A stretch of 64,000 nucleotides of DNA from Limisoma sp963601185. GTDB lineage: Bacteria > Bacteroidota > Bacteroidia > Bacteroidales > Muribaculaceae. A program made the position numbers and the translations under genes. This document shows positions 8,482 to 17,200 of the stretch, piece by piece (the stretch's first letter is position 1; the number at the start of each line of letters is the position of its first letter). Location of the stretch: contig CAVCEE010000008.1 in the NCBI GenBank assembly GCA_963601185.1, forward strand, positions 1 to 64,000, written 5' to 3'. The notes below the pieces were generated by a model. The model did not search any database. It was not told the origin of the DNA and saw only the letters and a program-made list of their open reading frames with translations.

Positions 8482-9822
8482 TTAATATCCCGCACCGGTG
8501 GTACGGCCTTTTAATTTTCCTGATTTCATCAAACCGTCGTAGTGGTGCATCAACAGATGGCTTTCAATCTGCTGGAGAGTGTCGAGCACTACACCTACCA
8601 TGATCAGCAATGATGTTCCTCCAAAGAACTGTGCAAAACTGTGAGTCACGCCGCAGATTCTTGCGAATGCAGGCATGATTGCCACAATACCCAAGAAGAT
8701 TGATCCCGGAAGGGTGATTCTCGACATGATTGAGTCGAGGTAGTCGGCAGTTTTCTTGCCCGGCTTCACACCCGGAATAAATCCATTGTTGCGCTTCATA
8801 TCCTCCGACATCTGAGTCGGGCGCACAGTGATTGCTGTGTAGAAATATGTAAACGCCACAATCATCAAGAAGTAAATGAAATTATACCAGAATCCCTCCA
8901 TGTTGGTGAGAGCCTTGACAATCGCACTTGCCTCGCCACGTGAGCCGAAGCCTGCCAATGTCAACGGGATGAACATGATTGCCTGTGCAAAGATGATAGG
9001 CATCACACCCGCTGCATTCACCTTCAATGGGATGTACTGGCGCGCACCGCCATATTGCTTGTTGCCTACAATGCGCTTTGCATACTGTACAGGCACTTTG
9101 CGTGTACCCTGCACCAAAAGCACTGCGCCAAGGATGACAGCGAACAAAAGAACGATTTCAATCACGAGCATTACCAAGCCACCCTGAGCCGAAGAGATTC
9201 GGCCGGTGAACTCCTCGAGGAACGCTCCTGGCAGACGCGCGATGATACCGATAAGGATGATAAACGATATACCGTTGCCGACGCCCTTGTCAGTGATACG
9301 CTCGCCGAGCCACATGATAAACATGCTGCCGGCAGCAAGAATCACCGTCATATAGGTCTTGTCGAGCCACGTCAATGCCAATGCGCCGTGGGAAGCCGAG
9401 TTAACTTGATATTCCAAGTTGAACAGATAGGCCGGAGCCTGGAGAAGAAGAATCAGCACAGTGAGATAACGTGTGTACTGGTTAATCTTCATGTGGCCGC
9501 TTTCGCCCTCACGCTGCAACTTCTGGAACGACGGAAGAACCATTCCCAACAATTGGATCACGATCGAAGCCGTGATGTAAGGCATGATACCCAAAGCGAA
9601 TATCGACGCCTGGCTGAACGCGCCACCCGAGAACATGTCGAGCAACTGCATCAAGCCCTTGTTGGTGAAATCCTTCATCGCTGACAGCTGATTCGGATCG
9701 ATACCCGGAAGGACTACATAGCAGCCCACCCGGTATACCAAAATCAATAGAAAAGTCACGACAAGACGCTTGCGCAAATCTTCTATCTTCCAAATATTTT
9801 TTATGGTATCAACTAATCTCAT
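8482..9822 (-). CDS. secY: protein translocase subunit SecY
   Basis: Channel-forming subunit of the Sec translocon in the inner membrane. The 446 residues start MRLVDTIKNIWKIEDLRKRL and contain about ten membrane helices. The plug/TM2 region carries the typical FSGGAFSQASIFALGIMPYI, and a cytoplasmic loop includes RRVPVQYA-like KVPVQYAKR. It starts 3 nt after rplO and ends 17 nt before map. Length and context are normal. Confidence 0.96.
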   Translation of the reverse strand: MRLVDTIKNIWKIEDLRKRLVVTFLLILVYRVGCYVVLPGIDPNQLSAMKDFTNKGLMQLLDMFSGGAFSQASIFALGIMPYITASIVIQLLGMVLPSFQKLQREGESGHMKINQYTRYLTVLILLLQAPAYLFNLEYQVNSASHGALALTWLDKTYMTVILAAGSMFIMWLGERITDKGVGNGISFIILIGIIARLPGAFLEEFTGRISSAQGGLVMLVIEIVLLFAVILGAVLLVQGTRKVPVQYAKRIVGNKQYGGARQYIPLKVNAAGVMPIIFAQAIMFIPLTLAGFGSRGEASAIVKALTNMEGFWYNFIYFLMIVAFTYFYTAITVRPTQMSEDMKRNNGFIPGVKPGKKTADYLDSIMSRITLPGSIFLGIVAIMPAFARICGVTHSFAQFFGGTSLLIMVGVVLDTLQQIESHLLMHHYDGLMKSGKLKGRTTGAGY

Positions 9823-9825
9823 CTT

Positions 9826-10272
9826 TTACAATTTTTCGATAGAGCCACCAGCAGCTACAATCAACTCTTCTGCTTTCTTAGAGAAGGCGTGTGCCACTAC
9901 TTCCAATTTCACTGTCAAGGCACCATTGCCGAGCACTTTCACCTTCTGTTTGCCATTGATGAAGCCTGCAGCGATCAAATCCTCTACAGTTACTTTTGTA
10001 AGGTTCTTGGCAGTAGCCAATTTCTCAAGTACGTCTACGTTGATAGCTTTGTACTCTACACGGTTAATATTTTTGAATCCGTATTTAGGCACACGGCGCT
10101 GCAATGGCATCTGACCACCCTCGAAACCGATTTTGCGAGAGTAACCCGAACGTTGCTTAGCGCCCTTGTGTCCACGTGTAGAAGTACCACCCATACCTGA
10201 ACCTGGGCCGCGGCCGATTCTTCTACGAGATGAAGTAGCGCCTACGGCTGGTTTCAAATTACTTAAATCCAT
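9826..10272 (-). CDS. rplO: 50S ribosomal protein L15
   Basis: Late-assembling large-subunit protein with a long glycine- and arginine-rich N-terminal arm that penetrates the rRNA (RRIGRGPGSGMGGTSTRGHK). The start is the ATG at 10270-10272 (MDLSNLKPAVGATSSRRRIG), giving 148 aa. A TTG two codons upstream is less likely. It lies between rpmD and secY as in the canonical spc operon. Confidence 0.95.
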   Translation of the reverse strand: MDLSNLKPAVGATSSRRRIGRGPGSGMGGTSTRGHKGAKQRSGYSRKIGFEGGQMPLQRRVPKYGFKNINRVEYKAINVDVLEKLATAKNLTKVTVEDLIAAGFINGKQKVKVLGNGALTVKLEVVAHAFSKKAEELIVAAGGSIEKL

Positions 10273-10289
10273 AGTCAATTTTATTGTTT

Positions 10290-10469
10290 TTAAGCGTTCG
10301 TTACTTCTACAAGGTGACGAACTCGTTTAACCATACCCAAGATTTGAGGAGTTGCTTCCTTCTCAACCTCTTGATTCATTTTTCTCAATCCAAGTGCGTC
10401 GAGTGTTCTCTTTTGCACAGCAGGGCAGTTGATTCTGCTCTTTGTTTGCTTAATCTTAATAGTTGCCAT
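10290..10469 (-). CDS. rpmD: 50S ribosomal protein L30
   Basis: Small 50S protein near the 5S rRNA region. The 59-residue product begins MATIKIKQTKSRINCPAVQK and contains LGLRKMNQEV and the C-terminal GMVKRVRHLVEV. Another ATG six bases upstream would add Met-Ile; I prefer the second because MATIKI matches the family start. It follows rpsE after 14 nt and precedes rplO. Confidence 0.93.
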   Translation of the reverse strand: MATIKIKQTKSRINCPAVQKRTLDALGLRKMNQEVEKEATPQILGMVKRVRHLVEVTNA

Positions 10470-10483
10470 GATCATTCACATTT

Positions 10484-11002
10484 TTAACCATTAAACACTA
10501 CATCCAACGACACTCCGCGGTTCTGAGCCACGGTCATCGGGCTACGCATCTCGTCGAGGGCGCCGAAAGTCGCCTTCACCAAGTTGTGTGGGTTTGAGCT
10601 GCCCTTTGACTTGCAAAGCACGTCAGTGATTCCTACACTCTCCAATACGGCACGCATTGCACCACCGGCCTTAACACCAGTACCCTGAGATGCTGGCTTG
10701 AGGATTACGCGCGAACCGCCGAACTTGGCAGCCTGCTCGTGTGGAATTGTGCCTTTGTGAACCGGTACGCGGATGAGGTTCTTCTTCGCTGCCTCCACGC
10801 CTTTGGCGATGGCTGCGGTAACCTCATTAGCCTTACCAAGACCCCAACCTACAATGCCGTTCTCGTTGCCGACAACTACGATTGCAGAGAAGCTGAATGC
10901 ACGTCCACCCTTTGTTACCTTAGTAACGCGGTTGATGGCAACCAGACGGTCCTTCAATTCGATATCGCTCGTTGATTTTACTCTGTTATTTCTCTTTGCC
11001 AT
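10484..11002 (-). CDS. rpsE: 30S ribosomal protein S5
   Basis: Small-subunit protein at the mRNA entry tunnel that affects decoding fidelity. The 172 residues carry the double-stranded RNA-binding-like N-terminal domain (DRLVAINRVTKVTKGGRAFS) and the C-terminal domain with GTGVKAGGAMRAVLE. Position between rplR and rpmD is standard and length is usual. Confidence 0.96.
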   Translation of the reverse strand: MAKRNNRVKSTSDIELKDRLVAINRVTKVTKGGRAFSFSAIVVVGNENGIVGWGLGKANEVTAAIAKGVEAAKKNLIRVPVHKGTIPHEQAAKFGGSRVILKPASQGTGVKAGGAMRAVLESVGITDVLCKSKGSSNPHNLVKATFGALDEMRSPMTVAQNRGVSLDVVFNG

Positions 11003-11007
11003 GTTTT

Positions 11008-11349
11008 TTAAAATTTAAGTCCTCCGTTGCGAGCAGCGTCAGCCAATGATTTAACTCTACCATGGAACAAATAACCGTTGCGGTCGAAAACAACTTCAGT
11101 AATGCCGGCAGCCAAAGCCTTCTCAGCGATTGCCTGGCCAACCTTAGCGGCTACTTCAGTCTTAGTTCCTTCTTCGATTCCCTTCGACGATGCGCTGGCA
11201 AGAGTCTTGCCTTCGCTGTCGTCTACAAGCTGTACATAAATCTGCTTGTTGCTTCTGAACACTGTCATACGAGGACGCTCGGCTGTGCCCGAAACTTTGC
11301 CACGGATGCGTGTCTTGATTTTATTTCTTCTGTCTTGTTTCGTTACCAT
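11008..11349 (-). CDS. rplR: 50S ribosomal protein L18
   Basis: Binds 5S rRNA with L5 to form the central protuberance. The 113 residues start with a basic stretch (KQDRRNKIKTRIRGKVSGTA) and contain RPRMTVFRSNKQIYVQLVDD and the family end FDRNGYLFHGRVKSLADAAR. It lies between rplF and rpsE, with a 5-nt gap to the latter. Confidence 0.96.
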   Translation of the reverse strand: MVTKQDRRNKIKTRIRGKVSGTAERPRMTVFRSNKQIYVQLVDDSEGKTLASASSKGIEEGTKTEVAAKVGQAIAEKALAAGITEVVFDRNGYLFHGRVKSLADAARNGGLKF

Positions 11350-11364
11350 AATCGTCTTCCTTTA

Positions 11365-11919
11365 TTATTTAGCACTTGCCGATTTACCTGACTTACGACG
11401 GATAACCTCGCCTACGAAGCGGATACCCTTGCCCTTGTAAGGCTCAGGCTTGCGGAGGCTGCGGATCTTGGCGCATACCTGGCCAAGAAGTTGCTTGTCG
11501 CATGACTCAAGAGTAATCAACGGGTTTTTGTTTCTCTCAGTCTTGGCATCAACCTTGATTTCTGCCGGAAGCTTGAAATAGATGGCGTGTGAATAGCCGA
11601 GCGAAAGCTCAAGCACTTGGCCCGATGCAGTTGCACGGTAACCTACGCCGACCAATTCCATTTCTTTCTTGTAGCCCTCAGAAACGCCGACAACCATGTT
11701 GTGGATCAAAGCACGTACCAAACCGTGGTGTGAACGGTGCTCGATATCGTCGCTCGGACGGGTTACAACGATTTGGTTCTCTTCTACCTTGACAGTAAGG
11801 TCTGAGTGGAACTCTTGCTTCAATTCGCCTTTAGGACCTTTTACAGTCACTACATTATTCTCTACTTTTGCAGTCACTCCTGCTGGGAGCGCTACGGGAG
11901 CTTTACCTATTCTTGACAT
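11365..11919 (-). CDS. rplF: 50S ribosomal protein L6
   Basis: Sits near the factor-binding site and the sarcin-ricin loop. The 184 residues form two homologous L6 domains. The first starts MSRIGKAPVALPAGVTAKVE. The second contains LELSLGYSHAIYFKLPAEI and ends with the conserved RKPEPYKGKGIRF. Length is normal, and it lies between rpsH and rplR as expected. Confidence 0.96.
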   Translation of the reverse strand: MSRIGKAPVALPAGVTAKVENNVVTVKGPKGELKQEFHSDLTVKVEENQIVVTRPSDDIEHRSHHGLVRALIHNMVVGVSEGYKKEMELVGVGYRATASGQVLELSLGYSHAIYFKLPAEIKVDAKTERNKNPLITLESCDKQLLGQVCAKIRSLRKPEPYKGKGIRFVGEVIRRKSGKSASAK

Positions 11920-11934
11920 TGCAATTCCTCCTCA

Positions 11935-12333
11935 TTAATAGATATAACATAGAACTTCGCCACCAACCTTTTGAGCCAAGGCTTCCTTGTTGGTCATAAT
12001 ACCTTTCGATGTGGAAAGGATAGCGATACCAAGTCCGTTCAACACTCTCGGCATATCTTTGTAGCCTGTGTACTGACGCAGACCCGGACGGCTCACGCGC
12101 TTCAAGCACTTGATTGCGTTCACTTTGTCTACTGGGTCATACTTCAAGGCAATCTTGATAGTACCGCCGGCTACTTCTCCCTCTACAAATTTGTAGTTCA
12201 AGATATAGCCTTTTTCGAAGAGAATCTTAGTGATCTCTTTTTTCAAGTTTGAGGCAGGCACCTCTACAACTCTGTGCTGTGCCTTGATTGCGTTCCTCAA
12301 TCTTGTCAAATAATCTGCTATTGGATCAGTCAT
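11935..12333 (-). CDS. rpsH: 30S ribosomal protein S8
   Basis: Primary 16S rRNA-binding protein of the central domain; in E. coli it is also the translational repressor of the spc operon. The 132 residues include DPIADYLTRLRNAIKAQHRV at the start and the conserved LNGLGIAILSTSKGIMTNKE near the end. It follows rpsN after a 68-nt gap, one of the longer gaps in this cluster. Confidence 0.96.
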   Translation of the reverse strand: MTDPIADYLTRLRNAIKAQHRVVEVPASNLKKEITKILFEKGYILNYKFVEGEVAGGTIKIALKYDPVDKVNAIKCLKRVSRPGLRQYTGYKDMPRVLNGLGIAILSTSKGIMTNKEALAQKVGGEVLCYIY

Positions 12334-12401
12334 ATTATTTTGGTTTAAATTGATCCGGAGTTTCCGGACAATATTTAATACTCTTTTCTGTTTCTACTCG
12401 T

Positions 12402-12701
12402 TTACCAGCTTGCTTTCTTAACGCCCGGAATCAAGCCTGCAGAGGCCATCTCACGGAACTGGATTCTCGAAATGCCGAACTGACGGATGTATCCCTTTGG
12501 ACGACCTGTCAAGCTGCAACGGTTGTGCATGCGGATAGGATTGGCATTTTTTGGCAAAGCCTGAAGCTTTTGAGCTGCCTCAAAAGCCTCGGCTGGTTCG
12601 CCTGTGTTTACAATCTTTTTCAACGCTGCGCGTTTTGCTGCATATTTGGCTACGAGTTTCGCACGCTTTACCTCGCGTGCCTTCATTGATTCTTTTGCCA
12701 T
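12402..12701 (-). CDS. rpsN: 30S ribosomal protein S14, zinc-free type
   Basis: Head protein of the 30S subunit. The 99 residues are the long C- form: only one cysteine (RMHNRCSLTGRPKGYIRQFG) is present, so the zinc-binding CxxC pairs of the short form are absent. It starts 8 nt after rplE and precedes rpsH. The lysine/arginine-rich N-terminal half is typical. Together with L36 it shows that this locus encodes zinc-independent versions. Confidence 0.95.
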   Translation of the reverse strand: MAKESMKAREVKRAKLVAKYAAKRAALKKIVNTGEPAEAFEAAQKLQALPKNANPIRMHNRCSLTGRPKGYIRQFGISRIQFREMASAGLIPGVKKASW

Positions 12702-12709
12702 ATCTTTTA

Positions 12710-13252
12710 TTAGCGTTTAAATGGTAAACCAAATTCTTTCAACAATGCAAATCCTTCCTCGTCGGTCTTCGCTGTAGTCACGAACGTGATGTTCATACCT
12801 ACCAACTTCGAGATAGTGTCGATGTTGATTTCCGGGAAGATAATCTGCTCTGTGATACCGAGGGTGTAGTTACCACGGCCGTCGAGCTTGCTCTCGATAC
12901 CCTTGAAGTCGCGGATACGAGGCAACGCGATTCTTACCAGACGCTCAAGGAATTCGTACATACGCTCGCGGCGGAGTGTTACACGCACGCCGATAGGCAT
13001 TTTCTTACGCACCTTGAAGCTCGCGATGTCCTTCTTCGACAAAGTAGGAACTGCTTTCTGGCCAGTGATTGCTGTGAGCTCGTTGATTGCAGTCTCAATC
13101 ACTTTCTTGTCCTGCGTAGCAGCGCCAAGACCTTGGTTGATGACAATCTTAGTGAGGCGAGGCACTTGCATTACCGAAGTGTATTTGAACTCCTTCTCAA
13201 GAGCCGGTACAATTCTCTCAGTATAGTCTTTTTTTAGAGTTGTGCTGCTCAT
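12710..13252 (-). CDS. rplE: 50S ribosomal protein L5
   Basis: Binds 5S rRNA and contacts the P-site tRNA at the central protuberance. The 180 residues contain QVPRLTKIVINQGLGAATQD, VRKKMPIGVRVTLRRERMYE and the conserved RIRDFKGIESKLDGRGNYT. The start codon overlaps the rplX stop by one base (TAATG), pointing to coupled translation. Confidence 0.96.
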   Translation of the reverse strand: MSSTTLKKDYTERIVPALEKEFKYTSVMQVPRLTKIVINQGLGAATQDKKVIETAINELTAITGQKAVPTLSKKDIASFKVRKKMPIGVRVTLRRERMYEFLERLVRIALPRIRDFKGIESKLDGRGNYTLGITEQIIFPEINIDTISKLVGMNITFVTTAKTDEEGFALLKEFGLPFKR

Positions 13253-13572
13253 TATTTAATCTCCTCTCCTGATTTTTTAGAAAAACGTACTGTTTTGCCC
13301 TCAGCGTTCTTGCGGAAACCGATACGGGTCGGCTTGCCGCTCTTTGGATCCAAAAGGTTCAAATTAGAAACGTGGATTGGGGCTTCCATTTTGATGATGC
13401 CGCCCTGTGGGTGCTTTGCACTTGGTTTGGCACTCTTCGATACCATGTTCAGACCTTCAACAACGGCTCTGTTCTTCGAAACGATCACGCGGAGCACACG
13501 GCCAGTCTTACCCTTGTCGTTGCCGGCGTTTACGTAAACGGTATCTCCTTTTTTGATATGTAATTTGCTCAT
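13252..13572 (-). CDS. rplX: 50S ribosomal protein L24
   Basis: Assembly-initiator protein of the 50S subunit. The 106 residues have the KOW motif near the start (KKGDTVYVNAGNDKGKTGRV) and a basic C-terminus with PTRIGFRKNAEGKTVRFSKK. It is 19 nt after rplN and shares one base with rplE. Normal length and position. Confidence 0.95.
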   Translation of the reverse strand: MSKLHIKKGDTVYVNAGNDKGKTGRVLRVIVSKNRAVVEGLNMVSKSAKPSAKHPQGGIIKMEAPIHVSNLNLLDPKSGKPTRIGFRKNAEGKTVRFSKKSGEEIK

Positions 13573-13591
13573 TACTGTTTTGTTTACGAGA

Positions 13592-13957
13592 TTAAAGAAC
13601 TTCTGGAGCCAATGAAACGATCTTCATGTTAGTGGCACGCAACTCTCTGGCTACTGGGCCAAAGATACGGCTGCCACGGATCTCACCGGCATTATTCAAT
13701 AACACACATGCGTTGTCGTCAAAGCGAATATAGCTACCGTCGGCGCGGCGAATTTCCTTCTTCGTGCGGACTACAACAGCCTTAGACACAGTACCTTTCT
13801 TCACGTCAGATGACGGGATGACGCTCTTTACGGTTACGACGATTACGTCGCCTACAGTCGCATATCTGCGTCCTGTGCCTCCTAATACGTGGATACAGAG
13901 CGCTTCCTTGGCGCCGCTGTTATCCGCTACAGTCAATCGTGATTCAGTCTGTATCAT
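13592..13957 (-). CDS. rplN: 50S ribosomal protein L14
   Basis: Beta-barrel protein at the subunit interface that contacts 16S rRNA. The 121 residues start MIQTESRLTVADNSGAKEAL and carry the conserved EIRGSRIFGPVARELR and a C-terminal KIVSLAPEVL. It is only 2 nt after rpsQ. Length and order are standard. Confidence 0.96.
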   Translation of the reverse strand: MIQTESRLTVADNSGAKEALCIHVLGGTGRRYATVGDVIVVTVKSVIPSSDVKKGTVSKAVVVRTKKEIRRADGSYIRFDDNACVLLNNAGEIRGSRIFGPVARELRATNMKIVSLAPEVL

Positions 13958-13959
13958 TA

Positions 13960-14217
13960 TTATTTAGCTTTTTCGATGATTTCTACTAATCTCCATCTCT
14001 TGGTCTTGCTCAGCGGACGAGTCTCTGCAAGGCGCACTGTGTCACCGATGTTGCACTCGTTTTTCTCGTCATGGGCGTGATATTTCTTCGTCTTGTTGAC
14101 GAATTTTCCGTAAATTGGATGTTTTTCCTTGTACTTTACGGCAACGGTGATTGTCTTGTCACCCTTGTTGCTGGAAACAACCCCAACACGTTCTTTTCTT
14201 AAATTTCTTTTTTCCAT
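13960..14217 (-). CDS. rpsQ: 30S ribosomal protein S17
   Basis: OB-fold primary 16S rRNA-binding protein. The 85 residues include RNLRKERVGVVSSNKGDKTI and GDTVRLAETRPLSKTKRWRL, both characteristic. It lies between rpmC (11-nt gap) and rplN (2-nt gap). Normal in all respects. Confidence 0.96.
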   Translation of the reverse strand: MEKRNLRKERVGVVSSNKGDKTITVAVKYKEKHPIYGKFVNKTKKYHAHDEKNECNIGDTVRLAETRPLSKTKRWRLVEIIEKAK

Positions 14218-14228
14218 TGCCTTTGGGA

Positions 14229-14426
14229 TTATTTTTCGTTAAGTTCTCTTTTACGCAACTCAGTCTTCATACGGGCAATCATGCGACGGTCCTGTGTAAT
14301 CTTTGCAGGATTATCCAAAGGAGAGATTGAGTGATTGACTTTCGTCTGAAGGTATTCCTTCTCTGCTGTTTCCAAACGGGCACGCAAATCTTTTGTGTCC
14401 AGTTCTTTATATTCTGCCTTCTTCAT
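14229..14426 (-). CDS. rpmC: 50S ribosomal protein L29
   Basis: Small two-helix protein beside the nascent-chain exit, part of the docking area for SRP and trigger factor. The 65 residues contain LDTKDLRARLETAEKEYLQT-type helices and the signature NPAKITQDRRMIARMKTELR. It starts 7 nt after rplP. Confidence 0.95.
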   Translation of the reverse strand: MKKAEYKELDTKDLRARLETAEKEYLQTKVNHSISPLDNPAKITQDRRMIARMKTELRKRELNEK

Positions 14427-14433
14427 TTCCTAA

Positions 14434-14865
14434 TTACACGTTTTGAGTTGGGTCATAATCTCGTCTTACTATAAACTTAGTAGTCACAGGCAATTTCTGT
14501 GCTGCAAGGCGCAATGCTTCTTTTGCGATTTCGTAGCTTACACCCTCTACCTCGATGAGGATACGGCCTGGAGTAACTGGCGATACGAATCCTTCTGGAT
14601 TACCTTTACCTTTACCCATACGCACCTCGGCTGGCTTCTTTGTGATTGGCTTGTCCGGGAAGATGCGGATCCAGATCTGACCCTGACGTTGCATGTAACG
14701 AGTCACTGCCACACGGGCTGCCTCAATCTGACGTCCTGTAATCCATTTGGACTCCAGCGACTTTATGCCGAACGAACCAAAAGCAAGCTGGTTGCCGCGG
14801 TGAGCCAAGCCCTTCATGCGGCCTTTTTGCTGTCTTCTGAATTTTGTTTTCTTTGGTTGTAACAT
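14434..14865 (-). CDS. rplP: 50S ribosomal protein L16
   Basis: Organises the A-site region of the 50S subunit. The 143 residues start MLQPKKTKFRRQQKGRMKGL and carry RQIEAARVAVTRYMQRQGQI and the conserved MGKGKGNPEGFVSPVTPGRI. It follows rpsC by 21 nt. Length is slightly above the E. coli protein. Position is standard. Confidence 0.96.
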   Translation of the reverse strand: MLQPKKTKFRRQQKGRMKGLAHRGNQLAFGSFGIKSLESKWITGRQIEAARVAVTRYMQRQGQIWIRIFPDKPITKKPAEVRMGKGKGNPEGFVSPVTPGRILIEVEGVSYEIAKEALRLAAQKLPVTTKFIVRRDYDPTQNV

Positions 14866-14886
14866 TGTTCTGTAATTTCAAGTCGA

Positions 14887-15618
14887 TTAACGATTGTTTT
14901 TCTTGTCACCACGGAAACCGCCTTTCTTGCCGCGTGGGCCATTGTTGCGGCCTCCCTTGTCGTTGTTGACAAAAGAAGGAGCGAGGTCGCGCTTGCCATA
15001 GACTTCGCCACGGCAAATCCAAACCTTTACACCTACGATACCTACCTTGGTCAATGCCTCTACGAGTGCATAGTCAATGTCGGCACGCAATGTGTGGAGT
15101 GGAGTACGACCTTCCTTAAACATTTCCGAACGTGCCATTTCGGCGCCGTTCAAACGTCCGCTCACCTGTACCTTGATGCCTTCGGCACCTGCACGCATTG
15201 TAGAGGCAACTGCCATCTTCACTGCGCGGCGGTAAGCGATCTTGCCCTCAATCTGGCGTGCAATGTTGTTTGCAACCAACTGAGCGTCGACTTCCGGACG
15301 TTTCACCTCGAAGATGTTGATCTGAACGTCTTTGTCGGTGATTTTCTTCAACTCTTCCTTGAGCTTGTCAACTTCAGAGCCACCCTTGCCGATGATCAGA
15401 CCCGGACGTGAGGTGCACACTGTGATTGTGATGAGCTTAAGGGTTCTTTCAATTACGATACGCGATACACTTGCTTTAGCCAGGCGAGCATTAAGATACT
15501 TGCGGAGCTTAGAGTCCTCAAGCAAAGAATCACCGTATTTTCTTCCACCATACCAGTTAGAATCCCAACCTCTGATGATACCTAAGCGATTGCTTATTGG
15601 ATTAACTTTTTGTCCCAT
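14887..15618 (-). CDS. rpsC: 30S ribosomal protein S3
   Basis: Forms the mRNA entry tunnel with S4 and S5 and has helicase-like activity there. The 243 residues show the KH domain around residues 60-110 (SRPGLIIGKGGSEVDKLKEE) and the C-terminal domain (GRLNGAEMARSEMFKEGRTP). The tail is Gly/Asn/Lys-rich (GGRNNGPRGKKGGFRGDKKN), probably disordered. It starts 3 nt after rplV. Confidence 0.96.
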   Translation of the reverse strand: MGQKVNPISNRLGIIRGWDSNWYGGRKYGDSLLEDSKLRKYLNARLAKASVSRIVIERTLKLITITVCTSRPGLIIGKGGSEVDKLKEELKKITDKDVQINIFEVKRPEVDAQLVANNIARQIEGKIAYRRAVKMAVASTMRAGAEGIKVQVSGRLNGAEMARSEMFKEGRTPLHTLRADIDYALVEALTKVGIVGVKVWICRGEVYGKRDLAPSFVNNDKGGRNNGPRGKKGGFRGDKKNNR

Positions 15619-15621
15619 TTC

Positions 15622-16035
15622 TTATGCTTCCTTTTTAGCGTTAGTTTCTTTTGTACCGATGAACAATGTAACGTGGTTTGAACGTTTGCGGATTCTGTAT
15701 CCTCTTCCTTGAGGAGCTGTGCGCAGACGTTTCAACATTGGAGCGCAGTCTACAAAGATTGTAGTGATGTAGAGCTCTCCGTTTTCGGCCTTGCGCTCGT
15801 TTTTCTGTTCCCAGTTGGCGATTGCCGAACGAAGCAGTTTCTCTACCTTCGCTGCAGCTTCCTTATTCGAGAACTTAAGTACTCCTAAAGCTTTGAACAC
15901 CTCCATACCGCGTACCATGTCGGCTACATAGCGCATCTTACGTGGCGAAGAAGGCACATTGCGCAGTTTTGCGCAATACAAAGTCTTTCGAGCTTCCTTA
16001 ATTTTTTCAGCTGAGTTTCTTTTTCTTACACCCAT
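15622..16035 (-). CDS. rplV: 50S ribosomal protein L22
   Basis: Lines the exit tunnel with its beta-hairpin; changes in that loop affect macrolide sensitivity in other bacteria. The 137 residues contain LRNVPSSPRKMRYVADMVRG and the hairpin region RLRTAPQGRGYRIRKRSNHV. It lies between rpsS and rpsC. No alteration of note is visible. Confidence 0.96.
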   Translation of the reverse strand: MGVRKRNSAEKIKEARKTLYCAKLRNVPSSPRKMRYVADMVRGMEVFKALGVLKFSNKEAAAKVEKLLRSAIANWEQKNERKAENGELYITTIFVDCAPMLKRLRTAPQGRGYRIRKRSNHVTLFIGTKETNAKKEA

Positions 16036-16079
16036 TGTATTTAATTCTTTTTTAATTCAAAATAGTTGCTATCCCTTTA

Positions 16080-16349
16080 CTATTTTTTCTTGTTGCCTGC
16101 GTGTCCACGGAAGATGCGTGTCGGAGCGAACTCGCCCAACTTGTGGCCTACCATGTTCTCAGTTACATAGACTGGGATAAATTTGTTTCCATTATGCACA
16201 GCGAATGTGTGGCCTACAAATTCCGGTGCAATCATAGAGGCGCGCGACCATGTCTTGATAACCGACTTCTTGCCGCTTGCTTCCATTGCCGAAACTTTCT
16301 TGTCCAGCTTCACGCTGATGTATGGACCTTTCTTTAATGAACGACTCAT
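16080..16349 (-). CDS. rpsS: 30S ribosomal protein S19
   Basis: Head protein that pairs with S13 at the subunit bridge. The 89 residues start MSRSLKKGPYISVKLDKKVS and include TWSRASMIAPEFVGHTFAVH and the C-terminal LGEFAPTRIFRGHAGNKKK. It starts 20 nt after rplB and ends 44 nt before rplV. Confidence 0.96.
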   Translation of the reverse strand: MSRSLKKGPYISVKLDKKVSAMEASGKKSVIKTWSRASMIAPEFVGHTFAVHNGNKFIPVYVTENMVGHKLGEFAPTRIFRGHAGNKKK

Positions 16350-16369
16350 AATTCTTTTGCTTTAACTGG

Positions 16370-17194
16370 TTACTTCTTTCTTCTCTCGATAATGTACTTT
16401 GAAGAATGCTTCTTAGGCGCGCGAGTCTTGAGACCTTTAGAGTACAAGCCTTTACGCGAACGTGGATGTCCACCTGATGCACGTCCTTCACCACCACCCA
16501 TTGGGTGATCTACCGGGTTCATTACAACACCACGGTTGCGTGGACGACGGCCCAACCAACGTGAACGACCGGCCTTACCGGAACGTTCCAACGCATGGTC
16601 AGAGTTTCCTACCACACCTACAGTAGCTTTACATGTAGCCAGAATCTTACGAGTCTCTCCCGAAGGCAACTTGATGATTACGTAGTCGCCCTCGCGTGAG
16701 GTCAGCTGTGCAAATGTTCCTGCCGAGCGAACCATAAAGGCTCCCTGACCAGGACGCAGCTCAATGTTATGAATTAAAGTACCAACAGGTATTTTGCTCA
16801 GTGGAAGAGCGTTCCCCACCTCTGGTGCGGCGTCCTCTCCACTCATAACTGTAGAGCCAACTTGCAATCCGTTGGGTGCAATTATGTATGCCTTTGCACC
16901 GTCTGCGTAATAGAGCAATGCGATACGGGCCGAACGGTTCGGATCGTACTCTATTGACTTTACGGTCGCTGGCACACCGTCTTTTGTTCTCTTAAAGTCG
17001 ATGAAACGGAACTTGCGCTTGTGGCCGCCGCCTACATAACGTGTAGTGCGGTGACCTTCAGCGTTGCGTCCGCCTGTGCTTCTTTTTCCGACTGTAAGAG
17101 CTTTCTCTGGTGTACATGCAGTGATTTCATCGAATACACCAATAACTTTGTGTCTTTGCCCCGGTGTTGTGGGCTTCAATTTTCTTACTGCCAT
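16370..17194 (-). CDS. rplB: 50S ribosomal protein L2
   Basis: Essential for peptidyl-transferase centre structure and subunit association. The 274 residues show the conserved RNA-binding core and the catalytic-centre loop with NPVDHPMGGGEGRASGGHPR near the C-terminus. Length is normal. It lies 6 nt after rplW and precedes rpsS, the usual S10-cluster order. Confidence 0.97.
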   Translation of the reverse strand: MAVRKLKPTTPGQRHKVIGVFDEITACTPEKALTVGKRSTGGRNAEGHRTTRYVGGGHKRKFRFIDFKRTKDGVPATVKSIEYDPNRSARIALLYYADGAKAYIIAPNGLQVGSTVMSGEDAAPEVGNALPLSKIPVGTLIHNIELRPGQGAFMVRSAGTFAQLTSREGDYVIIKLPSGETRKILATCKATVGVVGNSDHALERSGKAGRSRWLGRRPRNRGVVMNPVDHPMGGGEGRASGGHPRSRKGLYSKGLKTRAPKKHSSKYIIERRKK

Positions 17195-17200
17195 TTTCTA